This document shows positions 47,946 to 60,763 of a stretch of 64,000 nucleotides of DNA, piece after piece. The stretch is from Hypericum androsaemum (lineage: Eukaryota; Streptophyta; Magnoliopsida; Malpighiales; Hypericaceae). A program made the translations under genes and the position numbers. The notes beneath the pieces are model-generated. The model did not search any database, was not told the origin of the DNA, and worked only from the letters and a program-made list of their open reading frames with translations. The stretch's first letter is position 1; the number at the start of each line of letters is the position of its first letter. The stretch covers positions 10,475,106 to 10,539,105 of the forward strand of contig OZ023196.1 in assembly GCA_963995505.1 (NCBI GenBank). The letters run 5' to 3'.

Positions 47946-48707
47946 AAAATATTTAGATACTTTGTGTTATTAAAAATAGACACTTAGATCTAAGTTATAA
48001 AAATACTAAAAAAACCCTGAATTGTTGTAACACTATAATTTTTATATGAAAAAGTCAATTATACCCTTCTGCAAAATGAAAACTTCAGAAATTTATTTTC
48101 CTTTTTTCTTTTCTCATCCTCTCTTTCTTATCTCCCTGGAACAGCCACACAAATCAGCATCGTTCAACACTTCCTCTACCGTTCTGGGTATCGGATGCAG
48201 TACTACCTCCATTACTCTTTCCAACTTTCACCAAACAAAACCCACTTCTCCAATTTCCTCTCCTCCCTCTTCCACTTGTAAAGTTCGCACCTTTACTATC
48301 TAAACCAAGTAATGCCCTATTACACAAGGACCCAATTCCCTCTCCTCCTCAATTCCCCTAAGAAGGCTTCCAACTTTCTTGTTGTTGGTTACTATAAACA
48401 AAAATAATAAGATGAGCTCGTAGAGACAAAATCCAGTTGAGCAGATGATTAGGGGCTATGAGGACGGTGAGGCGGAATTGACTGCATTACAACATTTTGG
48501 TGGCCGCAGGGAGAGAGAAGAAAGAGAGGATGAGAAAAGACAAGAAAATTAATTTTCTAAGGTTTTTATTTTGCAGAGCGGTATAATTGACTTTTCCATA
48601 TGGAAATTCTAGTGTTGTCATAAGTCGGGTATTTTTCGGGTATTTCTATAATACATGGTCGTAAATGTCTATTTTCAATAACACAGGGTATCTAAGTGTT
48701 TTTAATC
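47946..48707. mobile_element. Foldback element with about 140-bp inverted ends
   Basis: TTTAGATACTTTGTGTTATT near the left end pairs with the inverted right end (AATAACACAGGGTATCTAAG). Further in, AAAAGTCAATTATACC pairs with GGTATAATTGACTTTT. The interior (48070-48570) is CT-rich with an 85-codon frame that I do not consider a gene. No target duplication is clear. Confidence 0.65.
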
Positions 48708-48767
48708 CTTCATTTTCAATTGGACGAAACACATTTATCAGGCAAGATGGGGCTACACTTGGCCATT

Positions 48768-49372
48768 GTTAGAATTCGATTCGTGATTCGACTCGATTCG
48801 ATTCGTTCACAATTCAATTTTTCCAAAATTTGATTCGAATTCGTCATGAGACAAATTGAATACGGTTTAAGATTTCTAAAATTCGTCGAACCGGTAAATT
48901 GAATTCAAATTCGATTTGAGTCCAATTCGTGTAAATTCGATTCAAATTCGTCCATATTATGAAATTTTAAAAAAAATACTTGAAAATACTTATATTACTG
49001 TCTAATTATGTCATCAAGTAGAGCAAAGTATACCAAGACAACTTAATTTTGTACATTAAATGCAGACCCAATATTTAATTTTTTTTTTCAAAAAATGTTA
49101 AATATTAAACCTTAATTTTGAAATATATCAAAAAATTATGAATTTTTTTTGAATTTTTTCAAAAATATTACGAAAATTTTGAAAGTTTTAAAAAAATGGT
49201 AGTTTTTGAATTTTTTTATTCAATTTAGAATTAAAGAAATAATTTGAATTTGAATTCGATTCGAATTCGAAGAATCTTAATTCGTATTCGATTCGACTTT
49301 GGACGAATTGAATACGGTTTAAAATTTTGATAAATTCGAATTCGACCCAATTCGAACCATGGTCAAGTCTAC
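48768..49372 (+). mobile_element. hAT-derived MITE, copy 2
   Basis: Starts near TACACTTGGCCATTG and ends CCATGGTCAAGTCTA, which are inverted relative to each other. Both ends are dense in AATTCGATTCG motifs around an AT-rich centre. It aligns end to end with copy 1 at 8563-9118 and keeps the right tip lost there. Confidence 0.7.
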
Positions 49373-49960
49373 GGCTACCTACTACTATTTTAATATTTTA
49401 TCACTTTCGCCTTTCTCGCTAATCATGCACTTATTAGGATAGAGAAATACGATAAACAAAACAAGAAGGATAAATTATCCTCCGGTCCGTAGTATTTGCT
49501 TAAATTATTATTTTAGTCCCTATAGTTTTGAAATTGAAACTTTGATCCCCTAATTTATTTTTATTATATTTTCAGGCCTCTGTCGAGATCTACTGCTGAT
49601 GTCATCGATCAACAAAATTTTTTTATGAACTGAATACCCTTCAAAAAATTTAAAACAAAAAAAGTTCTTCTTCTTCTTCCCTCACCTTTTCTCTCTTCTT
49701 CTTCCTTCGAATCGAAATAAAAAACAAGAACTCCCTCTAATTAATCAAAATGAACAAAAAGCTAAACCATAAACAAGAATCGCAATTACTCTCAAAATCA
49801 ATAGCTCCTTGCAATTAATCAAAACCAAAAACTTCGACATCCACTGCAATTAATCAAAACCATGAACATCTAACAACAACATCCATTGCAATTAATCAAA
49901 ACTAACATCGAGTTCATGGTAATGAACGGAGACGATGGAGATGCAGATGAGGTTAGGACC
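49373..49960. other. Intergenic DNA with half of a foldback
   Basis: TAAATTATCCTCCGGTCC and TTTTAGTCCCTATAG at 49465-49530 look like the left arm of an AAATTA-type foldback, but no right arm is found. The rest is low-complexity. Confidence 0.4.
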
Positions 49961-49989
49961 TCCCTAGAAACGACACCACCGCCAAACCC

Positions 49990-50660
49990 TAACCCTAAGT
50001 CGAACATTCCCCGAATTAATTTAATTGCTATCATTTTTAAGCCGAACATTAAAATTGACGGTTTACAAAGTCGATTACAAGCTTATTACGCGAATTTGAG
50101 TAATTTTTTGGAAGTTGATTTTAATGTAGAAATGCATGTTCTTGTAATTATAAACAATGTAAAAAAGATATTTTGGATTTAATGAGTGAATACAGTAATA
50201 GGACTAGTGCTTCTACATCTAATGATCAAATTCCCTCTCTCTCATAAGGTACTACATTTAGTTTTGCGGAAAGATTGTTAATGAAAAAATAAAAAAGACC
50301 ACAAGGAATAAGTTTAACCAATTCAGAATTTGGTATATATCTTAACACACAATTTGATCTTACATTTTTCAAACCTTCTAGTTTTCCTTTATTACAGTAG
50401 CGGAAGAACCATATAGATCAATTTCAAGTTATGTCGATTATTGCAAAAGAGGTGATTGCTACTCTAATTTCAACGATTGTCGTGGAACAAGCAATTAGTG
50501 CAGGAGGTAACATTTTGGACGAACACTGATACTCAATGACACTAGAATCTTTGGAGGCACAAGCGGAAAGACGAGAACAAGAATTGGTCAGAGAAAATTC
50601 CGACCAACTATACGACCTCGATGATGCCACAACTGGCAAAAGCACAAACACATCTGACTA
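49990..50660 (+). pseudogene. hAT transposase C-terminal fragment
   Basis: Reading across stops gives NLIAIIFKPNIKIDGLQSRL, YANLSNFLEVDF, then the dimerisation-domain block VMSIIAKEVIATLISTIVVE followed by QAISAGGNILDEH. This is the hATC region of RICESLEEPER-like transposases (consensus around SxxASEQxFSxGGRxLDExR). Several stops interrupt it. The N-terminal zinc finger and catalytic core are absent. Confidence 0.75.
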
Positions 50661-50704
50661 GGTAAGTTAGCTCCATAATGGTAAGAGAATTACGCGGGCT
50701 TTGA

Positions 50705-51035
50705 TTCCTTCCGAGCTAAGGATACGTAGGCAACTTAATTTGGTACATTAAGTGCAATCCCAATCTTTAATTTATTTCTTTTTTCCAAAAATGTTGAACA
50801 CTAAACTTTATTTTTGAAATATTTAAAAAATTGAATTTTTTATATTTTGATTCTTTTCAAAAAAGTTACAAAAAATTTGAAAATTTTCAAAAAATTTGGC
50901 AGTTTATGAATTTTTTATTAAATATTAAAATTAAAGAAATAATTTCAATTCGATTCGAATTCGAAGAATCATAATTCATATTGAATACGGTTTAAGGCCT
51001 GAACTAATTTAATTCAAATTCGACTCAATTTGGAC
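50705..51035 (+). mobile_element. 3' end of the hAT remnant, shared with the MITEs
   Basis: GATACGTAGGCAACTTAATT and the following AT-rich block and AATTCG-rich block align with the right halves of 8563-9118 and 48768-49372, in the same orientation. It follows the transposase fragment directly. Confidence 0.7.
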
Positions 51036-51039
51036 CGTG

Positions 51040-51042
<3 letters not shown>

Positions 51043-51075
<33 letters not shown>
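51043..51075. repeat. (TA)n microsatellite
   Basis: About 16 TA units at the tip of the hAT remnant. Confidence 0.9.
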
Positions 51076-51076
<1 letters not shown>

Positions 51077-51235
51077 TCATATCACTACTCGCTATGCCAC
51101 ATTAATATATACTGTCACATTGTTCAGCGCAAAAGTATCACTACTCTGTGTATTTGCATCACGACTCGTTACATATGTAAGAACTATTTAGTGTGTGATT
51201 GCTCACAACAAATGTACCACAATTTATTACATATG

Positions 51236-53330
51236 TATCATGACTGATATTTTTGAAGAACCAAAGCAACTTGTTACAATTTTTATGTAATTGAGTATGT
51301 AATGTAGAATAAGTTATATAGAAATTAAAATATAAGTGAAAGCGTATCAAATTGGTCCTCTCTTTATAAAGGCAGGGAGAGGACCAAACTATATACCTAA
51401 ATTCAATCGAGGTGTGACGCTTGAGATTAAACTAATAACCTTAAACATAATAAAACACTTATTCTGAGTAATATAGTACAACAATATGAAGGCCACATAA
51501 AGAGCCAACAAATCTGCGACTCATGACTTTTAAATATTATTTCAATTGGATTGCTGGAACAGGAAAGCCAACTGAGAAGAGAATAATCCCGAGAACTTAT
51601 TATTGACTTTTGTACAAAGCAAAATAAGTTATCTAAAAGAGTACGCATACTTTCAAATTTTGTTGCCTTGCTTACGATCAATGCAAAATGCACACAATAA
51701 AAAATGTAAGTCGTATATGGAAGGATGTTGAGATGCATCAACAAACTAGCTGCAACGAGCGAAGCTAGACATGCTTCTATTTCTCTATGTAATTTTTAAT
51801 CACGCACAAAAATTCTACCTTTTACAGTATTTGTATTTGGAGAGATTTGGTTGTATAGCCTATCATAAGGTAATAATCCCAAATAACCAACTCAAGGAGG
51901 GATTCTTTTGGACTTCATGAATACTTACCAAGTTGGACAAAATTATTTTGATTGAAAAACAAAAGGATAATAGATTTCACTAACAAAATAACTTCTATAT
52001 ATAAATGTAGGAAAAAAAATCAACCAGTTGAGGAACTTGTCATATTTGGATATGGTGAGCCATCGAAAAATAGTGGATACATCTCTTACAGAATATCAAA
52101 GGTATTTATTAAAATTCCTTGAATATTACAAGTGATTGAAATACCAATTTGTCACTTAGCACATTGCTAACTAAATTAACTCCGTGGAATTTATAGAAGT
52201 TGGAATGTGCATCTTTTTCACTAATTTAGTAGTTGTTTTACTTTATAAATGGTATTATCCCAAAGTCGCATTGTGAAAAAAAATAGAACTCAATAAAACT
52301 TGATGCCATAGAAAGGGACGACGGAGAAACGTTCAAGATAGAATCACAACAAGAACCATTATTACTAGCCGACATAGAGGTCAATATACCTTTTTTCATG
52401 GCATGGAAGGATGCTATGACCATATAATTTCTAAAATAGTACAGAGTTTTGTATGGTCTAACCGAAAGGGGTACGATGTCTACTCCATGTGCAATGCCGT
52501 CGTCAAATGCCTCAAGAATATTAGCAACAAAGTAGTTATTCATCCAACATATTTTGTATACAGCTATGAGAGCCATTGGGTGCCGCCTTGAGTGGTTTTT
52601 GAACCAAGGTTGTATAAGCTGCCTCCTAATTATAAATCGTGTTGTAGTTGAAGTAGTGTGAGTCTCGTGGTCATTAAATTCTCTAAGAGATAACTACTCA
52701 ACAATAGAAGAATATCATCCTACTTTCATGTAGCACTTAGCTCCAAATAATATTTTGTTGAGAATAATATTTTTCCATTAAATGAAAGTGATTGACAAGC
52801 CATACAACAAGTAAAAATCATGCTCATCCTAATGCAACAAAAATATTTGTAGAGTTAAGAGTTAAAAGACAATTACAACAATTTTCTAGTTCACAACACA
52901 ACTCAATATCACCTTTAATCAATTATTTTATTTACATTTCCTATTTCATAATGGAATTTCTTCATAGTGTTCTCTATTTAAACCTATGCTTTTATAAAAT
53001 GAATATTGTTACTCTTCTCATCTTCAATAATGAATAAAAATTTTAATTTCTTGACATATGTTCTTTCTCACATATGTTCAACTATTCACATTCCCATTGT
53101 GGATTCGTTTTACTTAGCAAGTGCATGTTGTAGTTTATCAATCAACTGTAAGAATTATTTATTAATTCTTCTTATTAAGGTAATTCTCATATGGTTGTAC
53201 TCTATTTTTGAGAATAACATCCCTAATATAGCTTGAACATCTTTCTACCTCTATAAATGGGCTAATGCTAACAACTACAGTACCAAATGGCAACAAATTA
53301 ATTCTGGGAGATATCGTCCCTAGATTCCTC
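51236..53330 (-). repeat. Subtilase tandem array, unit A
   Basis: This is the most complete unit of the decayed array. It aligns in order with unit B (55130-59600), unit C (60887-61965) and unit D (61966-63345). Shared landmarks are GTATCAAATTGGTCCTCTCT, GAGCCAACAAATCTGC, AACCAGTTGAGGAACTTGTC, the subtilase fragment, and TTAGCAAGTGCATG. Confidence 0.75.
52262..52580 (-). pseudogene. Cucumisin-like subtilase fragment A
   Basis: The frame reads IAVYKICWMNNYFVANILEA, FDDGIAHGVDIVPLSV and FHAMKKGILTSMSASNNGS. These match the region between the catalytic Asp and His blocks and the Ser region of plant subtilases (AVYKVCW, AFDDAIADGVDIIS, AIGAFHAMKNGILTS). It is about 100 residues of a protease of about 750. 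No catalytic triad is complete, so it is inactive. Confidence 0.8.
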
Positions 53331-53610
53331 TGATACTCACCATAAGGGGTGAACCCCATTGCCCCATGGAAGAGAAGCTCGTAGGCTCATTCTTTGATAG
53401 GTCCATCTATGAAGATAGAGCTGTTGAGCATCTCCTTGGCAATGTCTGGGTCGCTGAGGATCAAGAAATGGGTGAACTCAAGCGAGAATGCCATTAGAGG
53501 CTTAGCCTTGAAGGTTTGAGCTAGGGTGGCGAGGGTTTTGTGAGGGGTTGACCCTGTGAAGACATTGACTAGGCCGATTAGAGGGTACCCAAGAGGTTCA
53601 CACATGACAT
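53224..53610 (-). pseudogene. CYP78A cytochrome P450 N-terminal fragment
   Basis: One frame reads GYPLIGLVNVFTGSTPHKTL, LAQTFKAKPLMAFSLEFTHF, LSDPDIAKEMLNSSIFIDG, a TGA stop at 53389, AYELLFHGAMGFTPYGEYQR and NLGTIS. These are successive signature blocks of the CYP78A family soon after the membrane anchor. About 105 codons remain of about 530. The stop replaces what is a serine codon in the family. The haem-binding region is absent. Confidence 0.85.
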
Positions 53611-53905
53611 GAAAAAATGAACATCACCCACTGAGGAAGAGCGGACTCCGATTAAGTCTCACAGTTCACACCACTCGCAGAAATAGAAGATTCCTTAGCG
53701 CTGGAGGAAATTTCCTTTTGATTAATTTTAAGAAAATTATGATGTTCACATAAATGACGTAATATTTTGAACAATATTTTCTTTATCAAACAAAGACTAG
53801 AAAAACTTACCTTATTCGAGCAGAAAATATCTTACGTTGAAAATTGAAACTCATTTCTCTATGGAAATTTTTTGGAGTCTTAATGTATCTTTTGCCATAT
53901 CAACA
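53611..53905 (+). repeat. Array spacer repeat R1
   Basis: TTAAGAAAATTATGATGTTC and GTCTTAATGTATCTTTTGC mark a block repeated at about 54770-54990 and 59690-59870, in the same orientation. Confidence 0.7.
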
Positions 53906-54769
53906 ATTTTGGGTAAAGATGTAATCCTACATGGCATGCAACATAGGCTAAAAAATGTTGTGGTTTCGACGTGGCCAGTGCCATGGACGCTGACTACGCT
54001 CGGAGAGTTATCCGAGTCTTTAATTGATGAGCTCGTGAAACCACAGAGATTTTTTCTATGAGTATTAAACCACAAACCGGTTTGCAAAAAATGCGCAAAC
54101 ACATACTTTTAATGAGGACTTTTCCTTATTTTTTTCAATTTTAGATTTTTTTTCTAGACCAGCCTGTCAAATGGTGGTCTGATCATCAGTCGGTCAGTAT
54201 TTTTTTAAACCACGATTAAAACTATCTATGAATTCACACACACATATATATATTCTACTTTTCCACAAAAGAAGAGTAAATTAAAAATCATTCTTATTTT
54301 TTCATAATATCCAAGTTTGCTTACATTCGTTTCTCATAATAGACAAATTTGCTAATACTCGTTTGTGGGTCACCACCATCATCATCTTCAAATTGTTTAC
54401 CACTTTTTTTCTCTATCTATTGCTACAATAAATTAAGAAGATGTCTTGTATACTAGTAATAATATTTCTGAGTAAATATTAGTCATTGTTAATTGTTAAA
54501 CTATCTTTGTCCTCACCCCAACGCTCAATTTAGCTTTAATGACACATAAAAAAACTATCGAGATCAGCCACTTCCAAAGACAAACAACTAAATGAAAATT
54601 CTAGATGATGCGTTAAATCTAACAATGGCCTGCATGTCACCTTATCAAGACCCACACACGACATAAACAATGAATGCTCGCCATATCTGGAGGAAAATTT
54701 TGATTTAGTTCCTCATCATTAATGATATTGGTCTATTTTAAGAAAATAAGCCCCTCACGATAGTAATCA
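53906..54769. other. AT-rich DNA between array repeats
   Basis: A GGTGGTCTGATCATCAGTCGG stretch near 54170 resembles the GGTCCGACC-type hAT repeats. Nothing else is recognised. Confidence 0.4.
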
Positions 54770-54995
54770 AGTCTCACACTTCACCCATCTGTGGAAACAT
54801 AGGTTTCCTTATGTTTGGAAAAGGTTTCATTTTGATATATTTTAAGAAAGTTATGATGTTGACATAAATAAAGTAGTATTATGAAAAATAGTTTATTTAT
54901 CAAAAAAAGACCAGAAAGTTTCCCTCATTCAAGTAGAAAATTGAAATTCATTTCTGTACGAAGTTTTTTCTCAGAAGTCTTAATGTATAGTTTTC
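54770..54995 (+). repeat. Array spacer repeat R2
   Basis: Second copy of the R1 block (TTAAGAAAGTTATGATGTTG; GTCTTAATGTATAG). Confidence 0.65.
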
Positions 54996-55449
54996 TTCAA
55001 AATATCTTTTAATATATAATAATTATTTACCATTATGATATTAATACAAAATAAAGTTCAACTGGATCTTAATGTCTTTTTTACAACAATCCATTAAAAG
55101 TTGGTTGTCCGAGTGGAAAGAAGAGCATATAATGATATTTTTGAAGAACTCAAAGCAAATTGTGAAATTTTTTATGTAATTGAGTATGCAATGTAAAATA
55201 AGTTATATAGAAATTAAAATATAAATAGAAGCGTATCAAATTGGTCCTCTCTTTGCATAAGCACATAGAGGACCAAATTATATACCTAAAATCAACAAGG
55301 CATCCATCAAGCTTCGACTGGATGCCTGACATTAAACTAATGATCTTAAACATAATTGAACTCTTACTCTCTTTTTTGAGACCATAATTAAACATAATTG
55401 AACTCTTATTCTCAGTAATAAAGTACAACCATATGAAAGCCACCTTAAT

Positions 55450-56880
55450 AAAATTAATAAATAATTTTTACATGTCAACCTTAGAAGAAAAATCACCTTA
55501 ATAACCTTAGTACTACTCCTATCGATATTTAGTTGAGAATGTTGAAAGCCTAAGAAAATGGAAATAAATTAGTTGATTGTCTTGTTATTGCTTTGCTGAA
55601 TACTAAAATTTGTAAGTGACAACACATTATACATTTTATTACCATTGTTATGATTAGATTTGTTTATGATAATACACGAAAATGGTGAAGCACGTAGCTA
55701 GAGGAGTGAAAAATGAGAATGTTGTTTTGGAAACCTATATGCAATTCAGTTGGACATAATCAATTTGTTGTGGGAGATAATCGACACTAATGGAATAGCA
55801 TCATATGTAATAATGCGACAATGAACCTAACTTAATGAACTAAATGAGAATGTTGAGATATATATTAGCTGTTTTAACATCCAGTCAAAATATTGAGAAG
55901 GGTTATATGTGATTGGAGGATATAATTGTATATGAAATAATACTAGAAGATTTTAATTATTACATATAACAATAAACAAATATTAAATTATTGTTTCAAA
56001 ATATATATAACAACCAAGAACACAAAGGTTGTTATTTTGGCGGGGAAGGTTGGAGCGACTGGGACGTATTTGTGTACACCACGATTGAGCTTTTGACTCG
56101 ATATACCATTGTCCTACACCAAAGTGGCAAATATCTTTTATTTATCCATCATCCCCTTAATTCTTAGTGTAATTCGAGTACTTAACTCTCAACAATTAAT
56201 GATACTACATTAGGATGCACTTGGATTTGTAATCTTGTCGTGATAGCTATGGTCTATGTAACTTTATACCTAGAACTAGATGTACCCACATTGATTAATC
56301 ATCTTCATCAATTCCTAATAAACATACTCAATGAGATGATAGTGCAAAGGACATGTAGTTGAATCATTGTATGCAACTTTACCTAATAATTGTATGGTTT
56401 ATCCTTCAACATAGAGAAACTTAACATAATCCATTGAAAATTTTCCATACAACAAACCTGGATTGGTGGCTCGATGGAAGAATTAATTGCCGACATAGAC
56501 CAACTGCTATAACTTATTAGTATTCTTGATGAAAGAATTAATTGTCCATACAGACCAAACTAGACAGAAATATTTGACATATGTGGCTGCCTCGTTGACA
56601 TGGGGACGTGCCATTGATTTCCCAGAAGCGATATTGAGGGAGGTTGATATTTTCTCTCGTGATTGTGAATCATAGAAGAAACTGAAGACCAATAAGTCAA
56701 TATGTCTACTTGAAGGACATCAACATGTAGCTACAAATGGACAAGTATAACATAGAGAATGAGTTTGTAATCTTTAAATTTAAATCAAGGTTCGAAACAA
56801 AAAAGTTTATAACAAAAGTAAGAATTAGTAATAACAATAACTTTAGAATGTTCGGTGTTTTTTAGATTCACCCCTCTCGA
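55450..56880. other. Unrecognised sequence interrupting unit B
   Basis: Compared with unit A, about 1.4 kb is extra here. It is AT-rich with no frame or terminal repeat that I can assign. Confidence 0.4.
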
Positions 56881-57559
56881 TGAAATGTGACAACATAAGG
56901 AGCCAACAAATCTGCACTTCATGGCTCTTAAATATTGTTGCAGTTGGATTGCTGGAATAAGAAAGACAATTAAGAAGAGAATAATCTCAAGAACCAATGC
57001 AAAATGCACGCAATAAAAAAAGTAAGTCATATTTAGAAGGATGTTGAGATGAATCAACAAACCAGCTGCAATGAGTGAGCTAGACGTGCCTCTATTTCTC
57101 TATGTAATTTTTAATCACGTAGAAAATTCTACCTTATAAGTACTTGCATTTAGAGAGATTTGGTTGTATAACCTATCATCAGGTAATATTGTAATCCCAA
57201 ATAAGCAACTCAAAGAGAAATTTTTTAGACTTTATGATTTTTACAAAGTTGGACGGAATTATTTTGTTTGAAAAAAACAAAAGGATGGTAGATTGCACTA
57301 ACAAAAGAACTTCTATATATAAATGTAGTGAAAAAAAATCAACCAGTTGAGGAACTTGTCATATTTGAACTTGGCAAGCCATCGACAAATAGTGGTTACA
57401 TCTTGTGGGATATCAAATGTATTTATTAAAATTCCCTACATATTACAACTAATTGGAATGCCAATTTGCCACTTTGCACATTGCTGCTATAAAGATTGCT
57501 GCCATAAAAAGGATGATGGAGAAACTTTCAAAATAGAGGCACAATGAGTACTACTATTA

Positions 57560-57860
57560 CTATAGAATGAAGGCCAGTTTACCTTTTTTCATGGTATGGA
57601 AGGCTCCTATGGCCATAGAATTCCTAAAATAGTCATGAGTTTCGTACGGTCCAACTAAAAAGGATACCATGTCTACCCCATCTTTAATGGCATTGTCAAA
57701 TGCATCAAGTATATCAGCATCAAAGCAGTTATTCAGCCAACATATTTTGTATACAGCTATACGAGCCCTTTGGGGTCTCGCCTCGAGTGGTTCTTGAAAC
57801 AAGATCGTATAAGCTAGCCCCCTTAGTTGTAGATCGTGTTGTAGTTGAAGCGATATGGGT
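57560..57860 (-). pseudogene. Cucumisin-like subtilase fragment B
   Basis: Reads ARIAVYKICWLNNCFDADIL, AFDNAIKDGVDMVSFLVG and SMAIGAFHTMKKG, the same protein segment as fragment A and somewhat closer to the family consensus. Confidence 0.8.
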
Positions 57861-58232
57861 CTCGTGGTCATTAAATTCTCTATGACATAATTACTCAAAA
57901 ATAGAATTCCATCCTACTTTCCTATAGTACTTGGTTCCAAATAATATTTTGCAGAGAAGAATATGTTTTTTATTACATAAAAGTGATTCACTAGTCATGC
58001 AACAAGTAAAACCATGCTCATCCTAATGCAACCAAAATATTTGTAGAGTTAAGAGTTAAAAGACAATTACAACACTTTTTTCAGTTCACAAGACAACTCA
58101 ATATCACCTTCAATCAATTATGTTATTTACATTTCCTATTTAATAGTGGAATTTCTTCATAATGCACTATATTTAAACCTATCTTTTTATATAATGAATA
58201 TTGTTACTCTTGCCATCTTAAATAATGAATAA

Positions 58233-59223
58233 TATCATAATGAAGATCAGTTTAATCCCGTGGATGTAGGTCAGTTTACCGAATCACGTATATCACTTGT
58301 TCTTAGTATTTCTTATTGTTTCCTATATATATATGTGTTGTTGAGTATGGGCATATCAAATCACTTCTGCTACACTAACATGGTCTTGCATCGGTATATA
58401 AATTCTCAAATTGCTTGGTCATGTGTAAGGCATAGCTTGATTTCTTAGGGGAATTGTTCGTGGCCAGGAAACATTGATCTGAAGATAAAATGGATTTTAA
58501 CTCAATTTTAATTCCTTCAGACAAAGGAGTTGGCGGCGTCGAATGGATTTTTATGATAGTGGTTGTAACAATCAGTTGTATTATCTTTTTTATTATCGGA
58601 TCTATATATATGTATGTTACATGGAGAATTCAGTCGTGACTTTGTGAGTGGTTGTCAAGGAGCGGGCCACATGAAACTGAAGGGGAGAGCTGTGGAATTA
58701 GCAAACGACATGAAGATTGACATGGATGGACACGCGGGTGACAGACGTGCAAAAGAGCTATAGCTACCTAGCAGGCATTAGCGGGACATGGTCGACAACT
58801 TGTTATTTTGAGAATTAAGTCATTAGGCTTTAGGCTATTTCTAATTTTACTTGTAAAGCCCACTAATGGGCATTAGATGGTACACTTATGTTGCTTAAGT
58901 TATAAGTAGATGGAAACGGTAGAGGGAGTGCTTTTTGGCCATTTAAAAATAAAATTGGTTTCTATAGTTGCTCTAAAAAATTACAAATCTCTTCTTATTC
59001 TTATTTTCTACCACCTTGAATCTGAAGTAGCTCATTGGAATTATCCGAGCAGCCTTGAGTTGACGATTCTTCGAGTTTTTGAACTCCTGGAATTTATCTT
59101 GTATCAATGTATTTCAAGATTAAGAATTCGTACCAGCACTGACAAGGATTAGCTAGGATTAATCCAGACGGCAAACTAGAGATGGATATGGCTATGCAGG
59201 CTTTGTAAGTTCAAATAAAAAAT
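58233..59223 (+). mobile_element. 991-bp insertion in unit B, flanked by a 12-bp duplication
   Basis: AATAATGAATAA occurs at 58221-58232 and 59224-59235 on either side. Unit A has this sequence once (near 53027) with nothing inserted. The end is A-rich (TTCAAATAAAAA). The first half contains the lectin-kinase-like fragment; the second half looks like an LTR leader running into a short MDMAMQAL reading frame. The origin is unresolved. Confidence 0.5.
58494..58750 (+). pseudogene. Possible L-type lectin receptor kinase fragment
   Basis: One frame reads MDFNSILIPSDKGVGGVEWI followed by a clear membrane segment (FMIVVVTISCIIFFIIGSIY) and a TGA. The next frame continues with SGCQGAGHMKLKG then AVELAND. 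The order, a (W)DFNS end of a lectin domain, a membrane span and then GAGPxxF(S/T)xxEL, is that of L-type lectin receptor kinases, but the match is loose and the kinase domain is absent. Confidence 0.35.
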
Positions 59224-59689
59224 AATAATGAATAAAATCTTAATTTCTTATCATATATTCTTTCTCACAAAGCTTTTGTTTAAAAGAAATGAAGGATCTC
59301 ACATTGAGGTGTTCACATTTCCATTGTGCATTCGTTTTACTTAGCAAGTGCATGTGGCAGCTTATCAATCAACTATAAGAATTAATTATTAATTCTTATT
59401 AAAGTAATTCTCATATGATTGGACTTTATTTTTTAGAATAAGAGTCATAATATATTTAAGGTTATTAGTTTGTTCTCAACTATTTATTAAGAACTGGTTA
59501 TTAATTTATTCTACGTATATAGCTTGATCATCTTTCTACCTATTTAAAAAGGCTAATGCTAACCATCCAAGGTAACCAAATGACAAAAAATTAATTCAGG
59601 TAGATGCATCAATTCTGACAACGACCCGCCCACCACCTTATCAAGACTTGAAGACTCACTTGTGACATAAAAAAATGAACGATCAACTC

Positions 59690-59870
59690 AAAGGAAGTTA
59701 TGATGTTCACGTAAATGACTTATTATTTTGAACAATATTTACTTTATAAAACAACGACGAGAAAAACATACCTTTTTCGAGTAGAAAATAGCTTGCGTTG
59801 AAAATTAGAAATCTGCTCAATAAAATTTGTTTAGGAGTCTTAATGTATCTTTTGCATTAAAATGTCCTTT
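59690..59870 (+). repeat. Array spacer repeat R3
   Basis: Third copy of the R1 block (GGAAGTTATGATGTTCACG; GTCTTAATGTATCTTTTGC). Confidence 0.7.
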
Positions 59871-60750
59871 ATATAAAATAATGTATTTGCTATTATTATA
59901 TTAATAATAATAACATTATTATTTTATCATAATGATTATGTCTAACTCAATTGCATAAAGGTTTATTTGCAGTTTTTGTAGATTAAAAGGCATCAAGAAC
60001 AAATTAACCCTTATAATAAAAACAACACAAAACATTGAAAACCTTTCTAGAAATAATTATAAGACACAAAAATTAAATATAAATAAATTTGTGACAATTT
60101 GACAAAAGGTTTCTATTTTTGACATTTAGAAGATGATAAACTTTTCTCATTTAAATTGGAAGTTTATTTTTAAAATCATGTTTGATGTTAAAACTCATAA
60201 AATATTCAAAATATGTCATATATATTTATATAGATTAGCTAATCGGGTATCAGATTGATTTGCAAAGCAATCCGACCATATCACTTTTTGAATAATGTAT
60301 TTTGGGAATTTGAACAGCTGTTGTGATCTAAGTTTGTGTAACTATGTAATTACCTTAACAATCAAGCCATCCGAAATTCAAATGCGGGAAGGATATTTGT
60401 GAGGGTAGAAGCGAAAGTCGATGTCGTTAACTTCATCCCCAAGTAGAATACATTTTGGTCAATGGTTGGCTTGCAAGAAATAATTTATTCTTAAGTTAAC
60501 CTCGATTATTTAATTTTCCAACAATCTACTTGATCTAATATTTTACATAAAATATTCATCACAAGAATTGGAAGTGGATGTTACTAATTTCTTACTTCGA
60601 CAACTCGAGGAGGAGCACTTTGATAAAGATCAAAATAGTCATATGTGGCCTCACTTCCCTGATCATAAAATGTTAAATTTGAAAATATTGGATAATGGTC
60701 ACATTTCAATTGTATAATCTTGTTATGTTTAAGTATTGAAAAAAAGACGA
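59871..60750. other. AT-rich intergenic DNA
   Basis: Nothing recognised. Confidence 0.4.
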
Positions 60751-60763
60751 GGAAACAAAGTAG

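Larger units (their letters stand above)
55130..59600 (-). repeat. Subtilase tandem array, unit B (with two insertions)
   Basis: Homologous to unit A but interrupted at about 55450-56880 (unrecognised, 1.4 kb) and at 58233-59223 (991 bp, flanked by a 12-bp duplication). It also has a local duplication of an AAACATAATTGAACTCTTA block near 55345-55405. Confidence 0.7.
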
